NCBI RefSeq assembly: GCF_032362555.1 | Contig: NC_083505.1 | Location: forward strand, 9,167,501 to 9,231,500 | Length of the DNA stretch: 64,000 bases | Direction of reading: 5' to 3' | DNA from: Amyelois transitella | Lineage: Eukaryota; Arthropoda; Insecta; Lepidoptera; Pyralidae | Shown: piece by piece, positions 1 through 10,025 of the stretch | Numbering within the stretch: the first letter of the stretch is position 1 | Layout: each line of letters begins with the position of its first letter | Notes under the pieces: model-generated | What the model was told of the DNA's origin: nothing | Database searches by the model: none | The model's input: the letters and a program-made list of their open reading frames with translations, nothing else | Made by a program: the position numbers and the translations under genes

Positions 1-764
1 GGTGTACATTATTGTTTACGTTTACAATAAAGGCCAGTAGTGTTTTTTTACCTAGCAATCAAGTTTCCATAGAACTGCCTACGTCAGATATAAAAAGCAA
101 TTAACTAATTGGCTTTTTGAACATAATTTAATTTTAAACCCAAACCAAATCTTCGTTGTTCTGTTCTGATTATGTATGATCAATGGTCATTGTATTTAAA
201 CCCTGGCTAAAATTGTTAAGTATTTTAAATTTCATCTATTATATTGAAATATAGTTTTATCTACTTGTACTGAGGCTGAACGTATTCATTATAAGTATTA
301 ATTTCAAACACTGAACCACAGTCATAAAGTTCGATTTCTTATACACATCACGTAAATTACGTTCTAAATGATACGGGTAGACAGAGCCAGCAGTCTTTAA
401 AAGACTGATTTTTTTAAGCGATTAACTCATCGCCCAAAAGAATAAATCTTAATAATCATAATCTCAATTAATATTTACCTTCCAATAGACATTAGAAAAA
501 TAAGCCAAACAGTTTGCCTACATTCTTTTAAAATGTGAACTCGATTTATTGCTGCCATTTGGAACAGTTTATTGTGGATACAGGTACCTATTTACCTGTT
601 TCAAATAACTTTAGAAAAAAGGATAAAAGATTTTAGTCACAAAATATTTCACGCGAATGTACTTACATGCTGGCAAAACATTAGTTAAAACACGAAACAA
701 GTTTTTCTTGTCTTGTGAATAACGAAGAGAAAATGAGAAAAATGATAATCAAGTTAACACTTAC
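1..764 (-). other. Intron of the left-edge LAT gene
   Basis: This stretch lies downstream, in the minus-strand transcript, of the donor site that ends the LAT exon at 765. I see no further exon of that gene before the window edge, so its first coding intron is longer than 760 bp. The only recognisable content is a degraded SINE piece near 370-450. Confidence 0.6.
370..450. repeat. Degraded SINE fragment
   Basis: The string gggtagacagagccagcagt followed by a short 'aaaagactga' block and 'catcgcccaaaagaat' matches pieces of the dispersed element seen in full at 47966-48245 and 59598-59828. The middle is missing, so this is an old, internally deleted copy. Confidence 0.55.
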
Positions 765-1050
765 CTAACTCGGCATAGCAGAGTGCACCGACCATTGATA
801 GAAATCCTGAGAGAACCCATACTATAAGGGCCATTCCCTTCGACCCTGAATGCTTCAGCGCCAGGCTCGGAGACACGAAGATCCCGGACCCTACAATTAC
901 TCCCACTATTATGGCAACACCGTTCAACAAATTTAACTCCTTTTTGAGTCGAACACCACCATTTGACGACTCGTCATCATTTTCCCGACTTTCTACACCA
1001 ACATCCATAGTCTTCGGCGCCAATCCTTCTACTGTCGACACTTTAGCCAT
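765..1050 (-). CDS. SLC7/LAT-type amino-acid transporter, first coding exon only
   Basis: This 5' coding exon encodes the first 95 residues plus one base of the next codon, and it ends at a clear minus-strand donor (G|GTAAGT, GT at 764-763). After a charged, disordered N-terminus of about 35 residues comes the hallmark first half-helix of the LAT branch of the APC superfamily: [20 protein letters not shown], then a second helix ending in GALCYAELG. The GSGIF stretch is the unwound helix 1 that binds the amino acid's alpha groups in this family. The product should be a 12-helix plasma-membrane light chain that exchanges neutral or cationic amino acids. The ATG at 1050 opens the frame. The remaining exons are off the left edge, so which LAT paralogue this is cannot be decided. 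It is clearly a different gene from the one at 16521-33057 and lacks that gene's first intron. Confidence 0.93.
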
Positions 1051-2167
1051 TTTAAACGTTTTATTATCAACAAAAATATTATTTTAATTAAGCACTGAGT
1101 TTAAACACATGTTTAACTTAACCGCTGTTATATCTTCAGCGAAATTTTGAACTTCTCTGATTGTTCTTCACGCAAATATTGCATCACACTGCGGCTTGGT
1201 AGTGGGAAACGACCACGTGCGCTTCCGAACACCATGAAACCACCGTCGTCTGATAAAGGACACAATTAACTAACGGGAGTTAGTCACTGATAATGTGCTG
1301 ACATGAACAACTATACGCGTAAAACAAGTATAAATAGGGTTAAAATATTCATCAAATTTTATAAAACAAAGCCATATGTTGAAGCTAAGTAAATATATAA
1401 AATCTAAAGACGGCTCGAGTTTTTTAAGAGTTATGTATTGGGAGAAAATATTGAAATCGCTTCTGAGATCGAAACCTATATCGCATGATGGTTCGCGGAG
1501 ACGAGGTGAACACGTATGACGCGTGCTACTTTACTATTCATTTTACCGCTTTGCAGTTAACCATTCGTCTGCCGGCACCACTCTGTCGCCGCCGGTCGGT
1601 TCTTGAATATTAAAACGTCATGGGTGTTTGCGGTAAACTCTGAAAAATAAACTCTACAGCATAGCAGTAGAACTTGTTTTCGAAGTTGAAACAAGTGATG
1701 AGAATTCACTGCCAAGTTTGAACAACTGGTTTTTGTTGTCTCTGTCCCCCAAAGCCACCACGTGCGTCTACTTTTGACATACATTTTTATTTTTTTACGC
1801 ATTGTCACATTCACCAAAATAGTTTTCTTATACTTTGTTGCCACTGAACTGATAAGAAGGCACAATGACCGCGCATCTTTTAAGATAAGTGCTTGTGAGT
1901 AATATCCTTCAGGCTTGCAGGATATGGGCGATTCATTTTATAGCTCACCACTCGGAGGTCAATGACAGTTCTCCAAAATATATAATTTGCATAGTTTTAC
2001 AGGTACCCTTGATAAAATCAACTCTTTTAGTTGATAAATTTTTAAAAAGGAGATACATACTTTAAATATTCGTCGTGTACAGAAATTTCATGACGATATC
2101 GCGACTACACACTTCCTTTCTTAACAGGTTTAGGGAGCATTAAAAAAAAATCATCGTAATAAATAAG
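1051..2167. other. Intergenic, upstream of LAT gene and downstream of AAMP
   Basis: This interval must hold the promoter and 5' UTR of the minus-strand LAT gene. I see no coding exon I trust; the 102-codon frame at 1557-1865 lacks family features. A moderately GC-rich patch near 1160-1250 contains CACGTG, a possible E-box. Confidence 0.4.
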
Positions 2168-2173
2168 TTTATT
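2168..2173 (-). terminator. AAMP polyadenylation signal
   Basis: Read on the minus strand this is AATAAA, beginning only a few bases after the AAMP stop codon (2178-2180). If used, the 3' UTR would be very short. Confidence 0.5.
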
Positions 2174-2177
2174 AATC

Positions 2178-4884
2178 TTAATCTTTAATGATTTCATATT
2201 TAAATATCCTTGCAGTACCGTCATCAGAAGTGGTAAGGATGATGTTTTGTTTGGCGTTGTAACAAAAATCTAAGATTTCTGATCTATGGCCTGTCAACAT
2301 AAGGCATTGTTGTCCAGACCTCCCCTCGTAGGCCCTCACAGATCCGTCGAGCCCGCCAACCACTAGGCAGTTTTGAACCCAAATCATCTTTGTTACGCCC
2401 GCAATCGAATCCTCGTCCGATTTAGAACACTCGTGGCGGATCATTTGCCTGGGTACATCCCAAATATTTATAGCACCTGTTAGAGTACCTGAAAGTTATT
2501 TAAATTAATACATAATTGGTTATTGAATATTAAACCAATGTAAAATTGACTATATCGCGACTTCTCATTGTGCTAAATGGCAAAAACTGTCTAATTGGTA
2601 ACTGTTCATTAGGCAGATCCTGAAAGAGATCTGGCCAGGCCAATCATCCTTATTATAAAATTGACTCTTATTATGTTTATTGAAAATACATACCTGTACC
2701 AAAATAATCCATTTGAGGATCCTTGGAGAATGCTATAACTTCCAAATAATTTTCTGCTGTCAACTCACCAACCACTTTGCCATTATTGGCTGTGGTCAGA
2801 ACAATCTTACCTAAGGAGGAAAAATATTAGTACTTAAAAATTTATTTCAATATAAACAATATGTAGAACCAAATGAGTAGAGCTAAACCTGTACCTGTTA
2901 TTCTTAAAAAGAAAAAAAAACACATTACCTTCTGTGATTCATATATTTCTTCCAATGAATATGTTAGTATACTAGTATTATTAATAGAAAATATTTTTTG
3001 TAACTAGTTATTGATTCCTTTTAATGTAAAACTGAGCTCCGTATTGCTCGTTAGAGGGGTAAGGTAGAAATTTTTGTTAACCAGTTGATTGATTAAAATA
3101 TAAGATATGTGAAAACCGAATTTAAATCAGAGCAATTGTTTTCTCGTTATACGAGTACAAACATATTGTTTTCTCGTCATACAGAATGAAAATAGATAAA
3201 CTGTAAAAAATCATATTTTGGCTTTTTCTAGTCTTAATAGATCCAGATACAATTTTTTTTTACAATATTTTTCAAGCACACATCAAGCAGTTACAATTTT
3301 ATTGTAAACACAAAAACTACTGGAACAATTTTGATAATTTTGCAGACAGTCAAGGTATGCGCAACCTACGTAAGGTAAGCTAACATATCAGAATATTTAA
3401 GTTAAGAATTAAAAATATTACCATCTTCAGAAATGGAAGCCATCAAATTGTTTTCATGGTGAGTATCAATAGCCGTCACTCTGAGATCATGCACACTGTC
3501 AGGGACTTGCTGCAGAACTGAACTTGTCTTTAAATCCCACACTTTGACTGCACCATCTTCATATCCCGCTGCCAAACGGACACCATCATTAAACAACTGA
3601 AAAAAACATTTGATTTAGGGTATCTATCTCCAATATAAAAGTTCTACCATAAAACATTGATGCCAAAATGTGTGTACTATATCTGCTGCTATAAGGTGTG
3701 TTATATTTATGTAATACCACATCTCTATGAAGTTTGCCTTATTCATACTTTCATACTAATATTGAAAAATATTTTTTGTTCCTTAAATATAAAAACCAAT
3801 CCAACTTTGACCAATTTTAAAGATATTTAGCTAGAATTATGACATGTAAACCTTATAAGGAGTCATAAGGTTTTGTATGTCATTTTTCTGAAATTTCTGG
3901 AAATTCACATGGAATCAAACACATAAGGCAATTAAAGAAAAATTATATTATATTATCCTTGCGGGGTAGACAGAGCCAACAGTCTTAAAAAGACTGATAA
4001 GCCACATTCAGAGCTGTTTGGTTTAATGACAGAATTGAGATTCAAATAGTGATAGGTTGCTAGTCTGTCACCTAAAAGAATCCCAAGTTTATAAGCCTAT
4101 CCCTTAGTCGCCTTTACGCCATCCATGGGAAAGAGATGGAGTGGTCCTATTCTTTCTTTTCTAATGGTGACGAGAACCACACTGCACAAAAAAAAGAAAA
4201 ATTGATCCAACAACTCATGTATTTTGAATTGAAATGTAATGTGTTAAGGATATACCTATGTGCTAATGAGATGCTTACCTTTCCACATTCAACTTTAACA
4301 TTGTGGCCTTGCAACACCTTAGTTTCACCAGAGGGTATTTTGAATACATAAATATCACCAGTATTTGCTCCACAAATTAATACAAGAGCTCCAAAATGCC
4401 ATGTTCCCCAACTCAGGTCATCTGATTCATATTCGAAAACAACTGGCCATGGAAGTTGTTGGTTTTCTTCTAGAATACATTTCCAAACTTTAATGACACC
4501 ACCCATGTCAGCAGTTGCTAGATATGAGCCATCAAAGCTAAATCCAACAAACACAACAGAGTCCTTGTGTCCAGTGCAATCCATCACAACTTGTCCAGTC
4601 TCCACAGACCATACATACGCTTTATCATCTTCTCCCCCACTTACAGCCAGTTTGCCATCAGGATGCAAATCACAGCAAAATACTGATCCTATATGTTTAT
4701 CGAACATCATAATTGAGTGGTCCTCGGGGGGCTCCATCTCAATATATTCCTCATCATCTTCCATTTCCTCGTCCAGCTGAATCTCTTCCATTTCATCTAA
4801 ATATATAACGCCATCGGCATCCATAGCAGAAATCTCATCTCCGCTCACTGACGACGGGGGGGTGTCCTCTGGAATGTCTTTCAT
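2178..4884 (-). CDS. AAMP: Angio-associated migratory cell protein homologue (WD40)
   Basis: There are four exons on the minus strand: 4884-4279, 3596-3422, 2810-2694 and 2488-2178. All have GT/AG borders and phases that join cleanly (0, 1, 1), giving 402 residues; human AAMP has 434. Residues 1-70 are strongly acidic (runs of D/E). From about residue 75 come WD40 repeats, for example 'AVSGGEDDKAYVWSVETG', then 'GHKDSV..GFSFDGSYLATADMGG..KVW', 'AAGYEDGAVKVWDLK' and the last repeat 'GHRSEILDFCYNAKQNIILTT'. The GGEDDKA.VW and C-terminal GH..EILDF blocks are typical of AAMP. In vertebrates AAMP is a cytosolic or cell-cortex scaffold linked to cell migration and Rho signalling; its yeast relative Sqt1 is a chaperone for ribosomal protein uL16, so a ribosome-assembly role is also possible. 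It lies head-to-head with mRpL10. Intron 1 contains a SINE. Confidence 0.95.
3956..4187 (-). repeat. SINE copy in AAMP intron 1
   Basis: This near-complete copy of the dispersed element runs from 'ccttgcggggtagacagagc' to 'gagaaccacactgcac'. By comparison with copies that keep their (ATGT)n tails, the RNA sense is the minus strand. It lies in the intron between 4279 and 3596, in the same orientation as AAMP. Confidence 0.8.
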
Positions 4885-5950
4885 TCTAAAAAACCCTAAT
4901 AAAGTAATTAAATAGTAAGTTAAATACTATAAACATAACAAAATTAAATTATTAACAAATGGTATTTGAGGATTGCACAATATATGTTTTTCAACCTTAC
5001 ACTACCTTTAAGTATCTTAATTCTGCCTATCGCAATAAATATATATTATCGAACTTTAAGTTTTGTAGAAACTAGGACAAAAATACTTTTTTTATTTTCT
5101 TTATTCCATCAACACATTATACATTTATAGGTTAGCCCATTCTGTTCTTACTTATAATTTAAGATTAAGGAAGAAAGATGTGTTCATTGTTTTTTTTTTT
5201 CACGTAAATGTCACAGTCAATGTCAGAAATAATAAGTTATTTTTTTTATTTTCTCTCGTCGAAATAATTCTTATAGGTATTGGCTATCTGGTATTTGGCT
5301 GAGATCATTGTTCAAATCAATGGATCAAAGTATCAGGTGTTCATAAGCAGGGAATATGATTGATTATTGTAATATTGAAGTGTTTTAAATAAGACTTATT
5401 TAAACACTTCAACAACCAAACAGGTCTTTCGGCCTTAGTTGAACATAATATGGAATTAAGATTCAAATAGATACAGTTTGCTAACCATATACCCATTACT
5501 AATCCATTGCTTTATGTCCAAGTTCATTAGGTGGTCATATTCTAAAGTGCCGGACAATAGGTACGTCATCGCAAAATAAACACTGATATATTCTCATTTC
5601 CCTCAAACGACGGTAAATAAAAATTATTCCTTTCTAATTGGCCTTATTCAAAAGAGAATAATTCAGATAAATCAATTTTTTCCCTTCATGCTATTCTCCT
5701 GTGTCACACTGTGTGACTCACACATGGTGTGTGTGTGATGTGATGTGCACTGTCATGTCATGCATGTTTTGGATTTGACATTGATGTTTTAAATAAATTT
5801 TAGGTTAGCCTGGTTAGACCTGTGATTGTGAAGATACTTTTGTTATATTAAAAAATACATATTACCTCCGACATAATTTAATTCATAAACAGTTTTAAAC
5901 TGTTCATATATTTTTTTAAGAGAAATAAACAAAATTTTGGGAAATCAATT
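4885..5950. promoter_or_regulatory. Divergent AAMP / mRpL10 promoter interval
   Basis: About 1.07 kb separates the two divergent start codons, so both promoters must lie here. Pieces such as tcacagtcaatgtcag (about 5211-5226) and a block rich in TGTGTGA/TGTCATGTC (about 5700-5780) are built from TGACA/TGTCA units, which also recur upstream of the sorting nexin gene. A degraded SINE piece lies near 5445-5500. I see no TATA box that I would call. Confidence 0.5.
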
Positions 5951-8900
5951 ATGGCTTTAGTTAATCGAGGTAAGAAAATGTTTTGTTTTGTGACCAATTA
6001 TTAAAAACTTGTAAGGAATGTAAATAAATATAATATTTATACTTTTCAGCGATTCTACCAGTTAAAACACCGTTTATATTGGTGAAACGCTTTCGAGGAA
6101 AAATCAATATTCAGAGACCTCGTAAACCCCATTTTGAGAGACAGCTTTTGATCGACCTAAGCAAGCCTTATTATGGTCCACGAAAAAATAGCTTACCTGA
6201 CTATGCCCTTTGCGATAAAAGCAAGCAATCAAGCAGAACGGAAATAGATAACCCTTTCGAACGAATTTTAGCCAGAGAATGTCTAGATTGGTTCAATACA
6301 TCCAAAATGGTTGTTTTCTTACATCTTAATTCAATTAGTATGGAAGATAAAACTCCTATATTTGCGACTTTGAAGAAAAATGATATGCATCTTAGAACAT
6401 ATGGTAAAAAAATTGTGAGCATGGCTACAAAAGGCACTCGGTATGAAGCTGTAAATCAATTGTTTACCTCCCACCAAAATATAATTTTTGGTCAACCAGA
6501 TAAAGCTGACAAAATGTTTAAGATACTGAAAAAGGCACCACAATTGGTTGTCATGGGTTAGTATTAAAATATTTTAAAATTTATCTTAAGGTGGTAATAG
6601 GGCAAATCATATTATCGTCTTATACAGTCTAGAAATTATGTCAATTAACCCTTTCCATGCGGAAGCATTATTTCAATTTCGCCGTCTCTGTACGGGCGGT
6701 TTTGTATTAAGGCCCTTTTATAAAACGATGGGCGAGATATTACGTCCTAACAAAAATGGTTCTACTGTACGGAAGGCGTATTATTGCGTTCTGTAATTTT
6801 TTTCGCTAGACGCGGTTGGCGTATTATTTCGTTTTCAAAATTATATAGACAATTTTGGTGTTGCCATACCTTGAAACAATAACGTCTTTATAAGCAGAAA
6901 TGAGCAAAATTGATTTATGATTAAGAATAATCTTTCACCATTCGAAAGCTACATTATCCACGAGTAACATAGACTATATTTTATTTTGGAAAAAAATAGG
7001 GTTCCGTAATATATTTGGATTTTTCGGACACAAACTGAAAAAATAAACCAAAAAGTTTCTTATTTTGCGTACGCTGCCTAAACTACAAAAGATAGAACCA
7101 TAAAATGTTTTAATTAATTGTAGATCTTATAAATATCTACAAAAAAGTCCGCGACACACTATACCTATCTATGTCGAGTGAGGCACAACAACCACATTTT
7201 TATTTAAAAATCTTGAATTTTTTTTGGTCTACATTTAAACGCGTTTTTTTTACTCATGCTATTAATCCTTATCAAAATAAATATTTCATCAATAAGTACA
7301 GTTTATGTAGATAATATTTGGTCTTTGAATGATTAAAATTGGACATTTGGTTTTGAAGTTGTGGTGAAATTAAAATATTACGATTTCTGCTGCACGGCCC
7401 GTTGCGAAGTGAGCAAGACTTAGTTGGCCGCTTTGCGGGCGGTCCTTTAGTTAGTTCTAATAGAGATATATTTAGTATCGGCTGTGCATCTGTGCGAAGC
7501 CGGGGCGGGTCGCTAGTTTTTTATAAAAAAAAGAATTATGTAGTATATTGAAATAAAATTTTTATTAATCATAATAATTTTTTGGGCAACTAGGTATGAG
7601 CAAGCATATAAGCAAATTAACACTCAGTTTTTTACATACTCATTTTAAATTTTTTTATATTATTTTATCATGCTTTTAAAAAAAAATCTATGGTTATAAT
7701 AAAATGTAACGAGGGTAGCTTAAAATTTAATTTATGAGGGTACAATAAGTAACTGGCTAGTTGACATATCTTGTACATTGTATCGTGTTTGTATTGGACA
7801 TGGTGTTATCGGATTTGGAGAGTCATCATAACATTTCACTTTATTTTGTAAAATTCGTTGCGGTATCTTAAATACTTGAGATTCTTTGACCTCGTCAATA
7901 GTTTCGGGAGAAATTTCATTGTTTCTTCCTCGTTTCCTAGATAAAATACTTTGCGACATCTCATCATCGTCGATAAAATTTGGTTGCGAATATGGTTCAT
8001 GCTCGTCAATTTGAGTCTCATCTGAAGATTTATCTTTAAAAATATTATCGAAATCAAAAGGATTCGAGGTAAAACACATTATTAAGAATTATAAGTAATA
8101 CATTCAGTCAGAAAAGTATCGGGAATGGATTATTTATTTATGGTTCCAAATTAAAATTTTTGTTTTTTTTGTTGTTGTTAGATTGGCACAACTGTTTTCC
8201 ATTTTGGCGCGGAGTTTGAGTTGCATCTGTTGTTTACATTAAATACAGTGCTATTTTTAGTTATATCATATCTAGTGTGTATTGCTAATTTCATAATGGA
8301 TAAAAACATCGAACAAAGAGTTTGTCTTAAATTTTGCATTGCCAATGGAATATCGTGTTCGGAGTCACTGAAAATGTTACAGAAGGATTATGGTGAATCG
8401 ACTTTATCAAAAACTCGTGCTTATGAGTGGTACAAAGCGTTCAAAAGCGGTCGAGATGTGATGGAAGATTTGCCTCGCTCTGGTAGGCCATCAACGTCTG
8501 CAACTGAAGTTAACATCGCAAAAGTGAAGGAAATAGTGACTGAAAATCCTCATTCAACTTTGAGAGAGATAGCCACCGAACTTTCTGTATCTCACGAGTC
8601 GATCCGTACCATTTTAACTAATAATTTGGGTATGAAACATGTTGCCGCTCGGCTAGTCCCAAAAGACCTGAATTTTTTTCAAAAACTCAATCGCATGAGA
8701 GTCGCTGAGGACATGCTAGAACGAGTCAATTCCGACCCAACATTCATGAAACGCATTGTTACTGGTGACGAGACGTGGGTTTACGAGTTTGACATGCAAA
8801 CTAGTCAACAAGCTTCGGAGTGGCGCCTTCCAACTGAACCGAAACCGAAAAAACCACGCCAAAGTCGTTCAAAAGTCAAAGTCATGTTGACTGTTTTCTT

Positions 8901-10025
8901 TGACTATCGCGGTGTTGTGCACTCGGAATTCATGCCGGAAGGTCAAACGGTAAATAAGGAATATTATTTGAGTGTTATGCGGCGTTTAAGAGAGCAAATC
9001 CGACGAAAAAGGCCAGATTTGTGGAAAGAAAATTCTTGGAGTTTGCACCATGATAATGCCCCTTCGCACAAGGCCATCATTGTGAACGAATTTTTATCCA
9101 AACACTCAACAAATACCATCGAGCAACCACCATATTCACCAGATATGGCTCCAGCCGACTTTTTTCTTTTTCCTAAACTCAAATTACCACTTCGTGGCAC
9201 CCGTTTTCAATCGGTAGAAGACATAAAAGAGAATTCGCGGCGAGAACTGACCTCAATTCCGGAAACAGCGTTTAAAAAATGTTTTGATGATTGGATTATT
9301 CGTTGGCGTAAGTGTATCGTTTCTAAAGGAGCATATTTTGAAGGTGATAAAATAAATTTGGATGAATAACAAACAGTTTGTGTATTATTGATCTTTTCCT
9401 GCTACTTTCTTGACAGAGTAGTAAACTTACCATTCATATTATTCTCTCTTTATTAGACTTTTGATATAAAAAGCTTACAACACTATCGGCGTAAACCATG
9501 CACTCGTATATACATAATAAGTAAGTATTTTTCCACCGTTTCACGTAAGGTTGTTGAGTTTATAACTACAGTACAGGGGAACCAACTTTCATATTGGTCT
9601 AATCGTTTAACACAAGGATTTGTTTTGGACGCAATAATACGCCCACCGTGTGGCCAACGGTTTTTAGTTATACGTGATATTACGCCAGCCGCATGGAAAG
9701 GGTTAAAAAGTAAATTCTTCTCACCTTTCCCAGGTACACTGTTGCAATATACATCAAAATGAATTGTTATACCCCTTATTCATATATTAAACTTACATTT
9801 TCAGCTGGGATAATTCAAGATAAATTTATGTCTAAAAATGAACTGTTGGAATTCAGTAAAATGCCCAGCATTGACATGGCCCGCAGTCAGCTTTGTGCTG
9901 TTTTGGACAGCGCTGGATGTAGTCTAGTTAGACAATTGAATCAGAGTCAACAGATGCTCGTGTCCTATTTAGAAAAGCATGTGGAACTTCAAAATAAACC
10001 TAAAGATCAAGACATGGAGAGTTGA
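5951..10025 (+). CDS. mRpL10: Mitochondrial ribosomal protein L10 (uL10m)
   Basis: There are three exons: 5951-5969, 6050-6556 and 9805-10025. Phases are consistent (1, 1) and give 248 residues, close to human MRPL10 (261). The ATG exon codes only six residues plus one base (MALVNR-A). The mature part opens with 'VKRFRGKINIQRPRKPHFER', the block found at the start of insect mRpL10. The middle 'MVVFLHLNSISMEDKTPIF' and the end 'GIIQDKFMSKNELLEFSKMP' correspond to the ribosomal L10 fold. The protein is the stalk-base protein of the mitochondrial large subunit that carries L12 and recruits translation factors. The acceptor at 9803-9804 was chosen because the alternative AG at 9734-9735 runs into a stop in phase. 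Intron 2 (6557-9804) is swollen by a piggyBac-like element containing a mariner; the coding exons are intact. Confidence 0.93.
7732..8079 (-). CDS. Hypothetical 115-codon frame within the piggyBac-like element
   Basis: This open frame starts at an ATG (8079) 20 bases from the mariner insertion site. The product is acidic in its first half (FDNIFKDKSSDETQIDEHEP, then DDDEMSQ), followed by a basic RKRGR cluster, and ends without a domain I recognise. An acidic, disordered N-terminus is usual for piggyBac transposases, so a surviving N-terminal exon of the lost transposase is one reading. The DDD catalytic core and the C-terminal cysteine-rich domain are absent. It could instead be captured host sequence or a chance frame. 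The mariner would have separated it from any promoter at the element's right end. Confidence 0.4.
   Translation of the reverse strand: MCFTSNPFDFDNIFKDKSSDETQIDEHEPYSQPNFIDDDEMSQSILSRKRGRNNEISPETIDEVKESQVFKIPQRILQNKVKCYDDSPNPITPCPIQTRYNVQDMSTSQLLIVPS
8101..9418 (+). mobile_element. Mariner (Tc1/mariner) transposon, full length
   Basis: The element is 1,318 bp, a typical mariner size, flanked by the TA target duplication (8099-8100 and 9419-9420). The two ends are imperfect inverted repeats of roughly 28 bp: left GTCAGAAAAGTATCGGGAA against the complement of the right end GTCAAGAAAGTAGCAGGAA. It contains one uninterrupted transposase gene. It inserted into the piggyBac-like element, so it is the younger of the two. 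Confidence 0.88.
8296..9369 (+). CDS. Mariner transposase, DD34D, apparently intact
   Basis: The product of 357 residues matches the usual mariner length (about 345-355). The N-terminal half carries helix-turn-helix regions for binding the inverted repeats (about 1-110, including RSGRPS at 61-66 between the two). A VPKDLN block at 121-126 stands where WVPHEL is usual. The catalytic triad is complete: D158 in TGDETW, D253 in HHDNAPSH and D288 in YSPDMAPADFF, with 34 residues between the last two, the mariner DD34D spacing. I start at the ATG 8296 (MDKNIEQR); the frame extends 25 codons further upstream, but only from a TTG and with a hydrophobic leader foreign to the family. No stop or frameshift is seen, so the enzyme could be functional. 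The ends of the element have diverged from each other, which argues for some age. Confidence 0.93.
   Translation: MDKNIEQRVCLKFCIANGISCSESLKMLQKDYGESTLSKTRAYEWYKAFKSGRDVMEDLPRSGRPSTSATEVNIAKVKEIVTENPHSTLREIATELSVSHESIRTILTNNLGMKHVAARLVPKDLNFFQKLNRMRVAEDMLERVNSDPTFMKRIVTGDETWVYEFDMQTSQQASEWRLPTEPKPKKPRQSRSKVKVMLTVFFDYRGVVHSEFMPEGQTVNKEYYLSVMRRLREQIRRKRPDLWKENSWSLHHDNAPSHKAIIVNEFLSKHSTNTIEQPPYSPDMAPADFFLFPKLKLPLRGTRFQSVEDIKENSRRELTSIPETAFKKCFDDWIIRWRKCIVSKGAYFEGDKINLDE

Larger units (their letters stand above)
6649..9702. mobile_element. piggyBac-like element (TTAA-flanked), internally deleted
   Basis: Perfect 14-bp terminal inverted repeats, CCCTTTCCATGCGG at 6649-6662 and its complement at 9689-9702, are bounded on both sides by TTAA (6645-6648 and 9703-9706). 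TTAA target sites and ends starting CCC are the signature of piggyBac-type transposons. A second inverted pair, GGCGTATTATTGCGT (6775-6789) and its complement (9629-9643), sits inside the ends, as subterminal repeats do. Without the mariner the element is about 1.73 kb, too short for the roughly 600-residue transposase. It is therefore probably a non-autonomous derivative, with at most the 115-codon frame at 7732-8079 left of its coding sequence. It sits in intron 2 of mRpL10. Confidence 0.85.

Noticed and set aside
1557-1865. 102-codon frame on the minus strand
   Set aside because: No domain or homology-like pattern, and composition like non-coding DNA; a chance frame upstream of the LAT gene.
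4493-4780. 95-codon plus-strand frame
   Set aside because: It is antisense to AAMP exon 1; the serine runs reflect the acidic codons of AAMP read backwards.
6201-6543. Two minus-strand frames across mRpL10 exon 2
   Set aside because: Shadows of the mRpL10 coding sequence.
8221-8295. 25-codon N-terminal extension of the mariner transposase
   Set aside because: It needs a TTG start, is hydrophobic and unlike any mariner N-terminus; ATG at 8296 gives the family length.
9736-9804. Alternative longer third exon for mRpL10 from the AG at 9734-9735
   Set aside because: In the required phase it meets a TGA after nine codons, whereas the acceptor at 9804 restores the conserved alignment.
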